Assembly (NCBI GenBank): GCA_964035775.1
Contig: OZ038312.1
Span: 34,647,767-34,711,766 of the forward strand
Direction of reading: 5' to 3'
DNA from: Osedax frankpressi
Taxonomy: Eukaryota; Annelida; Polychaeta; Sabellida; Siboglinidae
DNA length: 64,000 nt
The notes beneath the pieces were generated by a model, which saw only the letters and a program-made list of their open reading frames with translations, was not told the origin of the DNA and ran no database searches. Every line of letters starts with the position of its first letter. The first letter of the stretch is position 1. Positions 9,341-22,239 of the stretch are shown here, piece after piece. The position numbers and the translations under genes were made by a program.

Positions 9341-12300
9341 ATGCCTGCTAAACGCAAAAAGACCCCTAAAACTACTACAGTTATAGAACCAGTAACTAAA
9401 AAATTGAAATTAACTAGAACATCCGATGAACCTGTCAAAAAGCAGGTATTTTGTTGTATATATTTAATTTTGACATAATTTATTATTCCTTTTAATATCG
9501 CTCAAAATAAATTGTAAAATTTCGACTGTAATTTAATAAGTTTATTCAAGTTAAATGTATGTTATATAATAAGGATACATTCAAATGTACAAATATTTCG
9601 AAATGGGCAGCGTATTTTCAATATTAATATTTCTCTGATTTAGTTAACTAAACAAACCCGATTAACCCTTTTTGATAATTTTTTCTGTACTTGGTTATAT
9701 TAATAACTCGATTTTACGTATATTTCAATATTTTACTATGGTCAATAAAATAGCTTATAACTTAGTAAATATTAATATTAAGAATATAAAATTATCTATG
9801 TTATTAAACATTACAAAATTATACATATCATAGTATATTTTATAATTAAAAACAATAAAGTATGAATATATCCAGAGTATGTAAATAAATATAATATATT
9901 TTAACTAATTAAATTTACATAATATTATTTTACTAATATTTATATTTAATTAAATTATATACATATAAGTAATATATAATTTAATAGTCTTCACAATGGT
10001 TTTTAAAATTAATTAAAATAATGAATATAGCAAAAGTTGTAATACCTAAACGCCACTGTATGTTACGTTCGTTTTACTATAATTTCTATACAAATTTTAA
10101 TTACAAGATTTATTTTCATACCGATTTTATAATTTCTAATAACTCTAGACCTATAAATATATTTATTAAATAAAACTGGTACCCATATTAAAAATATCTA
10201 ACTACTATATAATAAATTATTATTTATTCAATACTAAAATTAAAAACTAATTTATGGCCTCCAGATAAATAATTAAAAAAAAATTTTTAATACAATTTAT
10301 CATAAAATTGATTTATTGCTATTTTACCAAATTTAATATATATTTTGAGAATATTAATGCAAATAGAAAGTTTTAAATAATAAAGTTATCTATCATGTGG
10401 TTTTTAAATTAATTAAATTTGACAAAAGTTATAATGATTTTTTAATTATATACATTTTTAAACAATTTCCAGAAATAAAAAATATGTCATATATATTATA
10501 TTTTGTATAAATATATATATATTTAAACTGTCAGGTACTTCATATAAAATAGTATAAACAATATATAAGATTGAAAATACAATATTCATCATAAAATATA
10601 TATTCATAAAATAAATAATATATATACAAGAACCTCTTCAATAGCTCAGTTGCTAATATAACCACAATATATATTTAGAAGAAAATATGTTCAAATATAC
10701 AAAATACAACAAATATATATAAAGTTTTTAACTTAACATTGCATCCCCGTTGATGTAAATTTCAAATCGCATACAATAGTCGGTAACCGAATCGCTTTTA
10801 GCAAAAAACTTAATTCCATATTTGGTAGGTTTAGCTGGCAAATACTGCTTAAAACTAATCCGACCCTTGTATGCGATCATACTTTCGTCGATGGACAGAC
10901 GTTGATTTGGTGAATAGAGTTTCGCGAAGATACTTTCCAAAACATTCAGAAATGGACGTACCTGAGATCATTATATATGCATGTAAATATATATAAATAT
11001 AACAATTGTTATTAGATATATCTGTACAATATATAATATAAATATCATATATATTGTAAACCTTGCGAAGCTTATTACCAGCAACTTCCTGTGAGGGAAT
11101 CGAAATGTGAAACATTTTTGATATCTCACGGAAACGTCTACCCGAGATCCTCGATGACAAGAGTTGTGGGGCCTTTCATTATTTGACCAATAACTACTTA
11201 CTTGGCATACTGGGCTGATGCTCATGAAGTTGATGGCACCAATATGGCAATCCTATGATGTCATTTTTATCCAGCGTCAAATTCATCCCTAGAAGATAAT
11301 TTTAAAAAATTATTTATTTATTTTAAATTTATTACATTATCAAACCATTGCTACTTGCATACGCCGTAGAAGACGAGACTTCGAGAAGTGACTTCAAGAT
11401 ACTTGAAGAAGTGCAATCCCAAGAATTGCATGAAATAATCCAAAGCCGACTTGTCGATGCGGAAATGTTCCGAAGGTCAGACTCTACTTGTGAAAACAAC
11501 ATCAGCAGAAGAAATCATATTAGAAATCCATCAGAAGGATGGAAATGCCTCCTCATCAGACCTGGTAGTAGAGTGTACCCCTCGAGCTCGCCTACTTATA
11601 TTTCCTCTACATGTACTGATACCAGCGGAAGTAACAGGAACCAGTGGCTCGTCATCGGATAAGTCGCTGCCATTCTAACTAATAAGAGAATCAAAATATT
11701 GTTACAATATAAATGTTTATAATAAGGTACCTCAAAGTTGAGGATCCGCTCTTGAATTGGATCTAAATCAGGACTCTGGTCCTCTTCTACCTAATAGTAA
11801 TATGAAATAAGTAAACAGAGTAGGAAATGGATAAAAATACAAATATTTTAAAATTATGATAAATATGATATATGATATATCACTATATTTTACTTATAAA
11901 TATATATTGTATTATGTTATTAGTTTAGTATATATAATAAAGTTTATATAATACATAATAACCAGATCCACAATACCGTCTAATGAATCATCAGAAGAAT
12001 AATCATAATATTCATTTAGATTAGAATTTTTCTCCATTTTAAAAATCAAAATCGAAAAAGCAACGATTTATTTGTAAACATCTCATATAGTTATATACGT
12101 ACTATTTTCTTATGTATTAATGCTTAGAAACCATTAATTTCACTCTTTTAATTTATAATGTTATATGCAATTATTTTTTTTATATCAGATCTATAAATAT
12201 ATTTATAAAATTTTACGGTATTTTTTAAAATATTTATATTAATTTTACGTACTAAACATACTTTTTAGCATATAAGATCTATTTTTGTATCTGTTTTCTA

Positions 12301-13736
12301 GTGTATTTATACTGTATATATAAATAAACAAACATATACCGAAACTTCTAATTATATTAATTTAATATATGTCCGGAATATTTAAAGAAGGTTGCAGACA
12401 TGAATATTTACAAGGTAGACAGGGATTTATACAGCTACATAAAATGTAACTAGTGATTCAATTTTTGGAATAATTCCAAAAAAATGTAACCTATTTATAT
12501 TAAACATGTATGCAAATTTTTACAATGGTATTTTATCGATAATTAATATAAAGCTATGTTTAAAGCTATCATTTAAGAACTTTATTAAATAATATTTACA
12601 ATTTTTTGTGCATATATTCGACCATTTATTGAAAATATATGAAGTTATTTATATGTATTTGAAAATAAGCTATTTTGTTTTATTAATATATAAATTATGA
12701 TTACATAGAAAAAAACATCATTGGAATACATCTTAAATTGAAAACACTTACTTTTATAATATGTGTAGGTGAATGAAAATCATTATTCTGATAAAATACA
12801 CTTTAATAATTATGCATTTTTATTATTTATATTTATTATGTATACATTAAAATAACAAGTTTTATGAAAGTTTTATTTGAATATATTATTCATTATTCAC
12901 TTCTGAATATAATAATAATATTTATATAATATTTGTATTTCATTAGTTTGATACAATTGTATATACTTGAAGTTAGAATTAATTTTATAATATATTATAA
13001 TTTATTAATTTCATTTTAAATTTGATTCACAATATTCTGTTAGTCACGTTGGATAAACAAAGAAAGAATTTTAATTTTCTCATCGCGGGGAATATCTTTT
13101 AGAGATAGACATTTAATGCTGGACTTAAAAACAATGATGCCTCATGCGAAAACAGGTTACTTTTCATTTTAAAATATTTAAATAACAGTTAAATAAAATA
13201 ACTTTTATTCATTAGTATTAAATATTCATTAAACATTTAAATATCCATTAAACACTAGTTATTGTACTGTTAGATATGTTTACAATTCAATATATAATAT
13301 GTGTTTCATAATTAATTTACAGACACTAAAATGGACCGAAAAGATCAGTTATTTGTTATTAATGAGGTATTTATTAATATATATTATTCATATAAACAAT
13401 ACCAAAAAATAATAATTTTTTTCCATATATTTGAAGGTATATGGTTATATATAATTTTATTATATCAAATAACATTTGATCAAATAAACTAAATGCATAT
13501 TCACACCTATTCAATATTATGTAACATTTTATACAACTCCTGTATTGTTAAACAATTGTCAACAATTGTATTGTTAAAATCAGAGATAAGTTCATTTTTA
13601 TTAAAATAATAGTGAAAAACTGGTATTTTATTTATATGATTTTCGAGATCATAATCAAATGAATAGAATGGTATGAGATATTTTTATAGATTTTTAATAG
13701 TTAATAAAGTAAAACTTAATATAATTAACCTTATAG

Positions 13737-13783
<47 letters not shown>

Positions 13784-15283
13784 CAATATACAATTATATT
13801 ACTAATTTTAATATTTTACAAAATGTCTAATCGCAGAAATTAATATATATATCATTTCTTGATTCAAGATTGCTGAAATGAAGAATTGTCGAAAATGTAT
13901 ATTCTTTGAGTCTAAAAAGAAACAAGATTTATACATGTGGCTTGCCAATACTCCGTGTGGACCATCCGCTAAGTTCCATGTAGAAAATGGTTAGTTTAAT
14001 ATTTCAGTTCATATTTCAGTAGATATATACAATTGATATATAGATTTCTATTATAATATTCATTGAACATACTAAATATATAGTTTATGAAAATATATCT
14101 AACTCATGTATATTTTAGTTTCTCAAAATTGTATCAAGCATCAATTCATCAAATTATTGTTGATAATATAATGCTGCAATTGTTTACAAATAATTATTTT
14201 GCAAAATAATCTAATATTTTATGAATTTGGATAAATTGATTTATATATAAGTTTATTATAAGTTTATTATTAATTAATAATATCAACTTTTTCTAAAATA
14301 TATGAGTTTTCTAAATATTTGATTTTAAAGTTTTCTAAATGATGATTTGTATCAATTTGTATAACAATCAATATCTGCAAACTCATTTTATTTTAAGTTT
14401 TCAAGTTTAATCAATCATTACAAATACATTTTAAAATAATAGTTTCAAGAAATAAATAAACTGATTATTCAATATCATAATTATTATAATTATTATCTGA
14501 TGTAATGTAAGTAGAATATAATGCATAAAATAGTATTTTAAATATCAATTTTAACAATTTTAACATCTCCGATGTTCAATAGATCAGAATCTATTTTATT
14601 TAAACTAATCATTCTGATTATATTCTTTATTTAGACAGGAGATCAAAATATAAATCATTACATTTTATTAGTTGGCTTAGTACAATTTAATAATTCACAA
14701 TATCAATTCACAACTTGATATGATATTTTTAGTTTATATTTATTTAATCGAGTATATTTCAATTATTAGCTATATTGTTCAAGGGGCGAAATCTTTAATT
14801 AAAATTTATTTAAATTTTGTTTAAAAAATTTAAAAAATTTAAATTATTTCCATTAAGGTATTAAATGTTACAGTTTAAATTAAATAATTATATGTACCTA
14901 AAATGTGTAATATGAACAAGCCTATCAATTAATTTTCCCAATCATATAGGTTTATATTATTATAAATAGTTTGCTGATATAATCGTTTTCATATTGAAAT
15001 CAAATATTACAAAGATTATAATTGAGTTCAAATTGATATAATATTGCAACATTGAGTTATAGACAATTTAATGAAAGCATTTGATTTTCTCTTAAATGCT
15101 TTCTTTCATAATTCATACTTTAGATTATAATATCTTAGAATAATTATTTGTATTTTTGTATTTTTTATAAGGAAGTTAACTTCTTAATTAAATTCATTGT
15201 GATTTTTTTAAAACTTTTTTAAACATGTCTTTCATTTCCTTATATCATGGTTATATAAATTTATCAATATATATATATATATA

Positions 15284-15319
<36 letters not shown>

Positions 15320-18300
15320 AAAAGAAGATTTTTAATTAATCTTAAATAAGATATAGTTTAATAAACACCTTATTCCATCTTTTAAATATAAACACCATTG
15401 TATTGTTGTCTTGTTACATTTTGAATGAAAAATATTGACATGATAATTTGTAAGATTAAACCAGTTAAAGCAATACAAATTAATACTGTAAAACAATTTC
15501 ATCGGTTGAATCTTGGTGGGAAACAGGCTTAAAGTTTATAAATATGTGATTTAATCCATCTAATCAGAATCTAATACAGTTTTTAAAATATTTTATATAA
15601 CTTTTTATAGTAATTTTTTAAAATATGAGACCTATACCATATTCAGTAAAATTACAAAATAAATATTATTTGCGGGTAATACAATTTATTAAATTAAACC
15701 TCCAAAACATCAATAAAATAATATTTATCATGACCATGTAATAATTTTATAATTTCAATTAAATATTAAATTTTGCAATATTATAAACAATTTATAAAGT
15801 TTTTACATTTTTAAAGATATTTACAAACAATTCTTAACATTTTTATTTATTTTATATTCGTATTATTTAAGTTATAATTTAATTTGAAATATTAGCTTTA
15901 ATAGAAAATCATTTTTAAGTAATTGCAAATTTAAATAATTAGTTTTCTAAAAATATCTTCTTTTTACAATTGCATTTGGTATATTCACAAATTGGCATGA
16001 AATTTCAGTGGGGAAATAGGGGCATTTTTTTGATTAACTAAAATGAGATATCAGAAATAAACTGCACAATACCTGCACTTCAATTCATATGTGATTCTAC
16101 ATGCTCCAGTGCACACAATGTCCGAGTTAAAGCTAACTGGCAACTGTCTGAAGGGAACTCGACCACTACTGTCATTTGACAAAGCATTTGATGAAGAACC
16201 ATACCTAGCTTTGCTTAAAGAACTCTTTACTCAGGTTTCACCATTCTTTAGTTTTATTAAATATACTTATGTACAGTTTTACTGCATTCTATAAATTCAT
16301 GTTTGACATTTATGTATCTGTATTTTAATTTGATTGTTTGAGGAATAGTATGAATGCATATGATAATGAAAATGTAAATTTTAATACAATTTGACAAATA
16401 TTAATTTTGACTTTAAATTATTTATTTTATTAATACATTAATTAATTAATTTATTTATCATTATTTATATGATCTATAAATAATAAAATTCATTATATTA
16501 ATTTATTTTATATTATCGATATTAATTATATTAATATTTAAATGTCTGAATTATGTTTACTATGATACATTTAAGTGTAATAAATAGTTTTAAAGATGGA
16601 ATTTTTCAATTATATATATTTCATTTATTTCATTCAAAAATACATTACAAATAATTGTTCTTATTAATATTTCATAATCTAATAATTGATCCATTAGGAA
16701 TACTTTATCATTAATTCATATTTTATTTATGACTTGCTCTTTTAATTATCTTATATTGTTGGTAAAGTCTCAGACCAAGTAACATTTATCGATGTATTAT
16801 TAATTATTATTAATAGATTATAAAGAAATATATTATAATACAAATTAAAAAATGAGTATTTAAAATACCTACTTGTAAAATAAATTTTATTTTTTAAACA
16901 AATATAATATTATACAATATAAAATATAATCTTAGAAATATTTACAAAAATTGCTTTATAAACAATATATAATAATTGTCAATTTGAGTATGAAAATCAA
17001 TATCTTACAAATTCTGGTCTAAAGTTTTCTTTATTAAATGTAAAGTCTTTTTAAAGTTGGTGCATGATATTATATTATATTTACATAATGCTTCATTATA
17101 CACAGACATTCACTACTCCAAACTATCATCCAAAAAGTCAACCTTTTATTGATCACATATTTACATTCTCTTTTGCTGATAATCGTATCTGGTTCAGGAA
17201 CTATCAAATTCTCGAAGCAAATGGAGAACTCGCTGAAATTGGTTTTTTGAAATTCAATATTTATATATTTTTAATTGATTTAAAATAAATTTCTAAATAT
17301 TGCATGTTATCGGAATATCCTTTAGACTTTATTTTAACAAATGTTGATCCAAGATGACATTTATTGAATTTTTAATTAGGACCACGATTGGTGTTGAATC
17401 CAATTAAGATTTTTAAAGGAAGCTTTGGAGGCACTACACTTTATGAAAACGAAAATTATGTTTCTCCAAATAGGGTAACATAAATAATTTAAGATATCTT
17501 TAGAGATGATAATATTTGTTTTTTATTATATTAATTCCACAATAAAGTGAGTAATTTAATGACATAATATATAACATCATTTAAATAAGATATATTTTTT
17601 ATTTTTTAGAATTAAATTAAAATTTTTATTTAATATAATATTAAAACAAATAAGACTATATATATAATATTAACATACAAATTGCATATCATTAATTATG
17701 TATTATGGGATTAATATTATTAATTATTTAAAAATTATTATTCACTTTTATAAAAAAATCATTTTATAAAATACTCTCATATATAATTTCAAATAAAATA
17801 CCCAAACAATTATATACAATATTTATTTTATATATACTATAATATATAATTTTTTATTAGTTAATTTACTATATTATTTTTATTTTGAAATAAGTTTAAA
17901 TAACCCTCTTTGTGATCATTTTCTAATAAATACTAAATTGTTTTAAAATGCATTAATACATAAGTATAGTTCCTAATATCCTATATAAAGTAGATACAAA
18001 CATTTTTTCTTTATAAGAAAATTTAAATAATTTTAAACTAATATCTCAATATCTATCATAACTTATACTATATTAACTTAATTTACTAATTTAAAAGCCA
18101 CTGTAAATCTAATTATATTATCTAAAATAAATAATCGACATGAATATTTCTAACTGTATTATTCAAATTTTTAAAACAATGTTTTAATTTATTTAAATAT
18201 ATATCACTGGAATTTTGTAAAATAATATTTTATTGTTTACAATGCATTCAGTTTAGTTATTTGTTAACTATAAATACCATTTCATTATTCACTATTTAAT

Positions 18301-19152
18301 TCATTTTAATATATATATATATGAGTTTCATATAGTAAATATGTGTAGTTTTTAAGTAATTAACATTTTTATTAGTCATGAAAATATAATTTATAATTTG
18401 AAAATTAGTAAAATGTACAGCAACTTATATTTTTCATAACTTTTAATATAATGATTATTTTAAAGCTAAATGAGTATTGTATTATCCAAAACTACTACAA
18501 GATATGTTCAAACCTAACAAAAGTAATTAATTATAAAAATTATAATACAATATAAATTTTATATTTTAAATATAAATTCACAAAATATATATATATGTAA
18601 TATATTTATGGGAAATTTATTTGATAAACTAGTACTCTCTATTGCCGAGTTACAAAATAGTTATTGAAGCAAAAAGTGGTTAATCTAAATAATTTAACAG
18701 CAAATGATAAAATTCATATTAATTTTTAAGTAATATTACAAATTGTTTAAAAATTAATTTAAAAACCTGATTTATTTTATAAGAAAATTGCTATTCATAA
18801 CTTCTATTATTGTAAACTTAACTGATTATTTGTCCTGTTAATATTTATACATTTTTCAAGGCTAATTTTGATCTTTTCTGTCAATTAATCCTCAGGTACA
18901 TTTTATATTAGTGTAACATATTCCTTAGTAAAATTTTGTATTTATGTCACTTCTTTCTCACTATGGTGTTTATTTATTTTATAGATTAGACGCTTGGCCC
19001 GTGAAAAATATGGTTTCAAATACATACAAAAGATTGAAAATAAGAAAAACTACAACTCTAGAAAACCGACTACTAGTACTTTCAAAACTGATCCAAATGA
19101 AGTTGTATTTGAAACGAAAACCAACAATGCAGACAATGATGATGATGAATAA
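9341..19152 (+). CDS. BRIX1: BRX1/BRIX1, ribosome biogenesis Brix-domain protein (8 exons, complete)
   Basis: BRX1 is a nucleolar factor for assembly of the 60S ribosomal subunit (early pre-rRNA processing, Brix RNA-binding fold). Exons: 9341-9445, 13044-13155, 13323-13366, 13869-13989, 16110-16234, 17106-17241, 17380-17474, 18985-19152. All borders are GT...AG, phases join throughout, and the sum is 906 nt = 301 aa plus TAA. Order: a basic start (MPAKRKKTPK), then WINKERILIFSSRGISFR, MDRKDQLFVINE, MKNCRKCIFFESKKKQDLY, GPSAKFHVENVHTM, LKLTGNCLKGTRPLLSFD, YHPKSQPFIDHIFTF, DNRIWFRNYQI, GPRLVLNPIKIFKGSFGG and TLYENENYVSPNR, ending in a tail ADNDDDE. These match animal BRX1 almost motif for motif. 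It is about 50 residues shorter than human BRIX1 (353 aa), mainly in the C-terminal basic tail. The first ATG is chosen because it follows an AT-rich leader and gives the usual lysine-rich N-terminus. Confidence 0.97.
9446..13043 (+). other. BRX1 intron 1 (3.6 kb), host of a piggyBac remnant
   Basis: Donor CAG|GTATTT at 9446 and acceptor CTGTTAG|TCA at 13043. Apart from the antisense transposase at 10728-12037 the intron is AT-rich with nothing recognised (9446-10727 and 12038-13043). Confidence 0.85.
10728..12037 (-). mobile_element. piggyBac-like transposase remnant, antisense in BRX1 intron 1
   Basis: A decayed DDE_Tnp_1_7 (piggyBac) transposase that still shows an exon structure. Exon 12037-11963 gives MEKNSNLNEYYDYSSDD (acidic N-terminus); exon 11790-11731 continues in phase; exon from 11674 to about 11345 gives DKSALDYFMQFL. 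A segment of about 11300-11062 gives MNLTLDKNDIIGLPYW and KLRKV. The last, 10961-10728, gives VRPFLNVLESIFAKLYSP, LSIDESMIAYKGRISFKQYL and PAKPTKYGIKFFAKSDS. The D of SIDES is the first catalytic aspartate; the other two acidic residues and the Cys-rich end are absent, so the 3' half is lost. In-frame stops are present in the third and fourth segments. No convincing terminal repeats or TTAA pair were found. Confidence 0.85.
13742..13782. repeat. (AT)n microsatellite in BRX1 intron 3
   Basis: About 20 uninterrupted AT dinucleotides between BRX1 exons 3 and 4. Confidence 0.95.
13990..16109 (+). other. BRX1 intron 4 (2.1 kb), AT-rich, with (AT)n at 15262-15316
   Basis: Donor AATG|GTTAG, acceptor CTCCAG|TG. 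It holds an interrupted (AT)n tract around 15262-15316 and otherwise unstructured AT-rich sequence; no gene or transposon seen. Confidence 0.85.
17475..18984 (+). other. BRX1 intron 7 (1.5 kb), AT-rich, nothing recognised
   Basis: Donor AGG|GTAACA, acceptor TTTATAG|ATT. No repeat array or coding trace found. Confidence 0.85.
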
Positions 19153-19185
19153 ACATACAATATTTTAAACCATATTATATTATAT

Positions 19186-19195
19186 AATAAATAAA
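19186..19195 (+). terminator. BRX1 polyadenylation signal
   Basis: Two overlapping AATAAA hexamers (19186-19191 and 19190-19195), 34 bases after the BRX1 stop codon. In such AT-rich DNA the hexamer is frequent by chance, but position and duplication make this the best candidate. Confidence 0.55.
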
Positions 19196-19908
19196 TAATT
19201 TTTTATGAAATAGTAAATTCTTGAAACTATTCTTTTAAAATATGTTATTTATGATATATAGATATATACATTTATTTCCTAATATCTGATTATAAACTAT
19301 GAATAGCTTACTTGTGAATAAAACTTTATTTACAGTTTAATTAATAGTTTAGTATATATAGTGAATATTTTTAAAAATATGAATGGAAATTATGTAGTCT
19401 TATATAATATGTATGTTATGTGTATGTTAAAATAATATAAGTATTATGAATGTAAACAATTATATGGTTAGAGTAAAAATGTGTTACCTTGGATGTTATA
19501 TGATAATTTATATCTAGAAAATATGCATTTTTAAATATCCCAGTATACAAGGCTTTTTTTTTACATATCTATTTCTATGTTTTAGATTAAATAAGTTTTT
19601 TTCATAAATGCTGCATTATATTCTTTAAATTTGTATCATAGAGTAATAATATAAATTCCATACTTATAATATATTATTTGGTTTAGAACAATGTATTGTT
19701 TTTAAATGAAATTTGTAAAAAAATACAACTATCTGTCGTCATACCAACAAGATACAAATTTGTTAATAATAAATCATTTAACTAGATTATATAATGAAGA
19801 ATATTTTATTAAGTAAATTTAAAATAAATAAGTTACTAAAGTATAATTTATATTTATTATTAAAGTAATAACTATTAGTAAACTAGTAATACACATTTAT
19901 GAATAAAA

Positions 19909-20247
19909 CTAAATTTCCATAAATGATCTAATCTTGATAAAACTATGTACAGCAGAAGTAATGCTTAAGCACATGATTAGATATAATACTTGCACCTTTT
20001 TCCAGTGTGCAGTCTGAATTTCATCTTGATTTAGAAAACTATAATTTTCTGCATAATCTACTAATATAATAGCTTTATCGATAAAATCAGATATTTCAAT
20101 ATGTTGAATAATCAATTCACACCTATCTGTAATTACCCATTCTCTAAATTTAATTAGATCTCTATAACTATAATCATTATTTAATACTTGAAGAATAAAG
20201 AGTTTCAAAGATTCTAAATCTGGACATAAATTACAATTCCTAAGCAT
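19909..20247 (-). pseudogene. Fragment of an unnamed invertebrate repeat-protein family (YAENYSFLNQDEIQTAHW)
   Basis: 112-codon open frame reading CNLCPDLESLK, REWVITDRCELIIQHI, then DYAENYSFLNQDEIQTAHW. I recognise this pattern (C..CP...Lk; qW..tDR; DfaENYSf..QDEvQs.HW) from large uncharacterised proteins of multicopy, transposon-like type in cnidarians and other invertebrates. Compared with those from memory, a middle piece between FIDK and the DYAENYS block seems missing. A short - strand stretch near 20460-20560 may be an upstream piece of the same protein (spaced H, C, N, K residues). Function unknown. It could belong to the same insertion as the Mutator-like fragment 1 kb upstream on the same strand. 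Confidence 0.5.
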
Positions 20248-21179
20248 ACAATTTCTATTTTATAAATTACATGATATTTTACTTAATACATTTTTATAGT
20301 TTATTTGTATGCATTTATCATAAGTTTAACATTTTGGTGAATAATACGCAGTGCATGCTTGCACTATTTACATTAATAATATAAAGGTTTTAATTCAAAG
20401 AATTTAGAAAACTTAAAGGTTTATTTTGACTATTTGTAATAATATTATTTTTAGAGTTCTAAAACATTAAATACATTTCTTAAAGGAGGCGTAACCTTCG
20501 CTGAATTTACAAGTAATATACAAGAAACAATATGTCTACTAGAATGGTGATAACGTTTTAGATTTATAATAAAATTACTATTTTGTTCAAAGATATCTAG
20601 ATAATTCCCATATCAATTTATAATTATTTAAAAATATAATTAGACACAATAAATAAGTTTATATATTTATTTTTTAATTTATTTTAAAATCTCTTTTTTT
20701 CCCATGTTTTTGTATTATAAGTCTATCTAAACTGTTTGGTCATAGATTTTAAAGTATAAACTTTTTAAAAGAAATATATCATGTACATATACAGAAAATT
20801 TCATGATATTCGACAAAATTTAAAAAAGTTTTCATCGTTTTAAAAAAAAATTGATACAAATATTCTAAGATATAAACTTCTAAAGTTTTTATATTATTTT
20901 ATTGTAATAACAAATTAATAAATAAGATTATTATCACTTATTACTTATTATAATATAATATATACAAATAAAGTAAATTAGAATATAAGGAATGTAGATA
21001 ATAATATATAAAAATAATATAAATGAGTAAATAGAAATAATAGTTACAAAATATTACAATTTTGCACTTCCAGCACCATAACTAGATAAAAGTTTCTCTT
21101 TCTACATTATCTTTGTTCCTTTTTAGTAATTTTCTTGCTCCCGATAATTTCTTCGCGTCAGTGGATGATGTTCTAGATA
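20248..21179. other. AT-rich spacer between transposon fragments
   Basis: No gene recognised, apart from the weak - strand match near 20460-20560 described with the neighbouring fragment. Confidence 0.5.
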
Positions 21180-22239
21180 ATACTAAGCTATATCTCAGCT
21201 GAACGAGAGCAAAGGTTGGTGTAGGCCTCCTCCCCGAAATTGAAGGTTGCTACTGCTTTAGCTATTGCCAGTCTTATAGTGGGCAGATATACGAACTTTG
21301 TCTAGATAATAGTATATTATTATATTATATAATTGTATTTATTACCTTGGAATACAAAGACCACGCAGTATTGTGGAGACATTCATTGGCATTCTGCGTT
21401 CCCATTTCTTTGCAGCCAATATTATAACGCGTAACAAGAGCTGATACCTTACTAATATGATAGCCTAGCCTTTTATAAACATGATTAATGCATTCTTCCC
21501 TGCTGACCGAGCAAGGAAGACCATTCATCTTCGCATGTACTTTTCCATCACCATCAGATAACATCTTAGAGTAACAAAACCATACATCTCAATTGAGCGG
21601 GCCCAAATTAATTCTACAGTAGGAACCTATTTTTTATATTAAATGATTATAAATTATAAAACAGATTATATAAGTACCTCAATGCCATACAGAATATCCG
21701 CTTTCAGCTTTGTGTTCATCCTTCCAAGCATCATCGGCATTCTTATTGGCAAAACTTTCTCCAAAATATAATAATATATATTTATTATATATTCTCAACA
21801 TTATTAATATTATAACTAACATGACGGTACATGCTCAATATTTCAAAGTCGATTACAAGTCCAGTGTAATACTCTATTACAAAATCTATACAATTCTAAC
21901 AGCTTTTCGGCATATAGAGCTAGCTATCTGTATACAAATTTTGTGATTAAATTTAAATTCGATTATTATAATAAATATTACCTCATCTGCTGCAAATAAT
22001 TTGGTAATCTTTTGAAAAGATACGTGGATCAATGCTGTCAATTCCAAATTTCTAAGCAAATATTGCAATCCTTTGCAGTGGATACAATTATTAAGAGTCG
22101 CTTTCACTGACTGTACATTATATAAGAATGGAGAATGATTATCATCATTGAGGCGTCTATGTGTCCACGTAGTGAGAAGTTCACCGCAATAAGTACAATT
22201 GATGACAAACGTAACTGTGATTAGTATAAGAGTTTGCAC
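21180..22239 (-). mobile_element. Mutator-like transposase remnant
   Basis: Read on the - strand from 22239 down. The first block has CTYCGELLTTWTHRRLND and SPFLYNVQSVKATLN (N-terminal zinc-binding C..C and the 'f..N.r.v.a' region). A second block near 21760-21680 has NADDAWKDEHKAESGYS. The third (21640-21325) has CYSKMLSDGDGKVHAKM and EECINHVYKRLGYHIS. The order and motifs (DGD.kv; eeCi.HV.KRlG) are those of the Mutator-like transposase domain common in invertebrate genomes. The blocks are separated by AT-rich gaps with plausible intron borders and at least one in-frame stop, so the copy is dead. Sequence down to about 21180 may be its C-terminal end. Confidence 0.72.
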
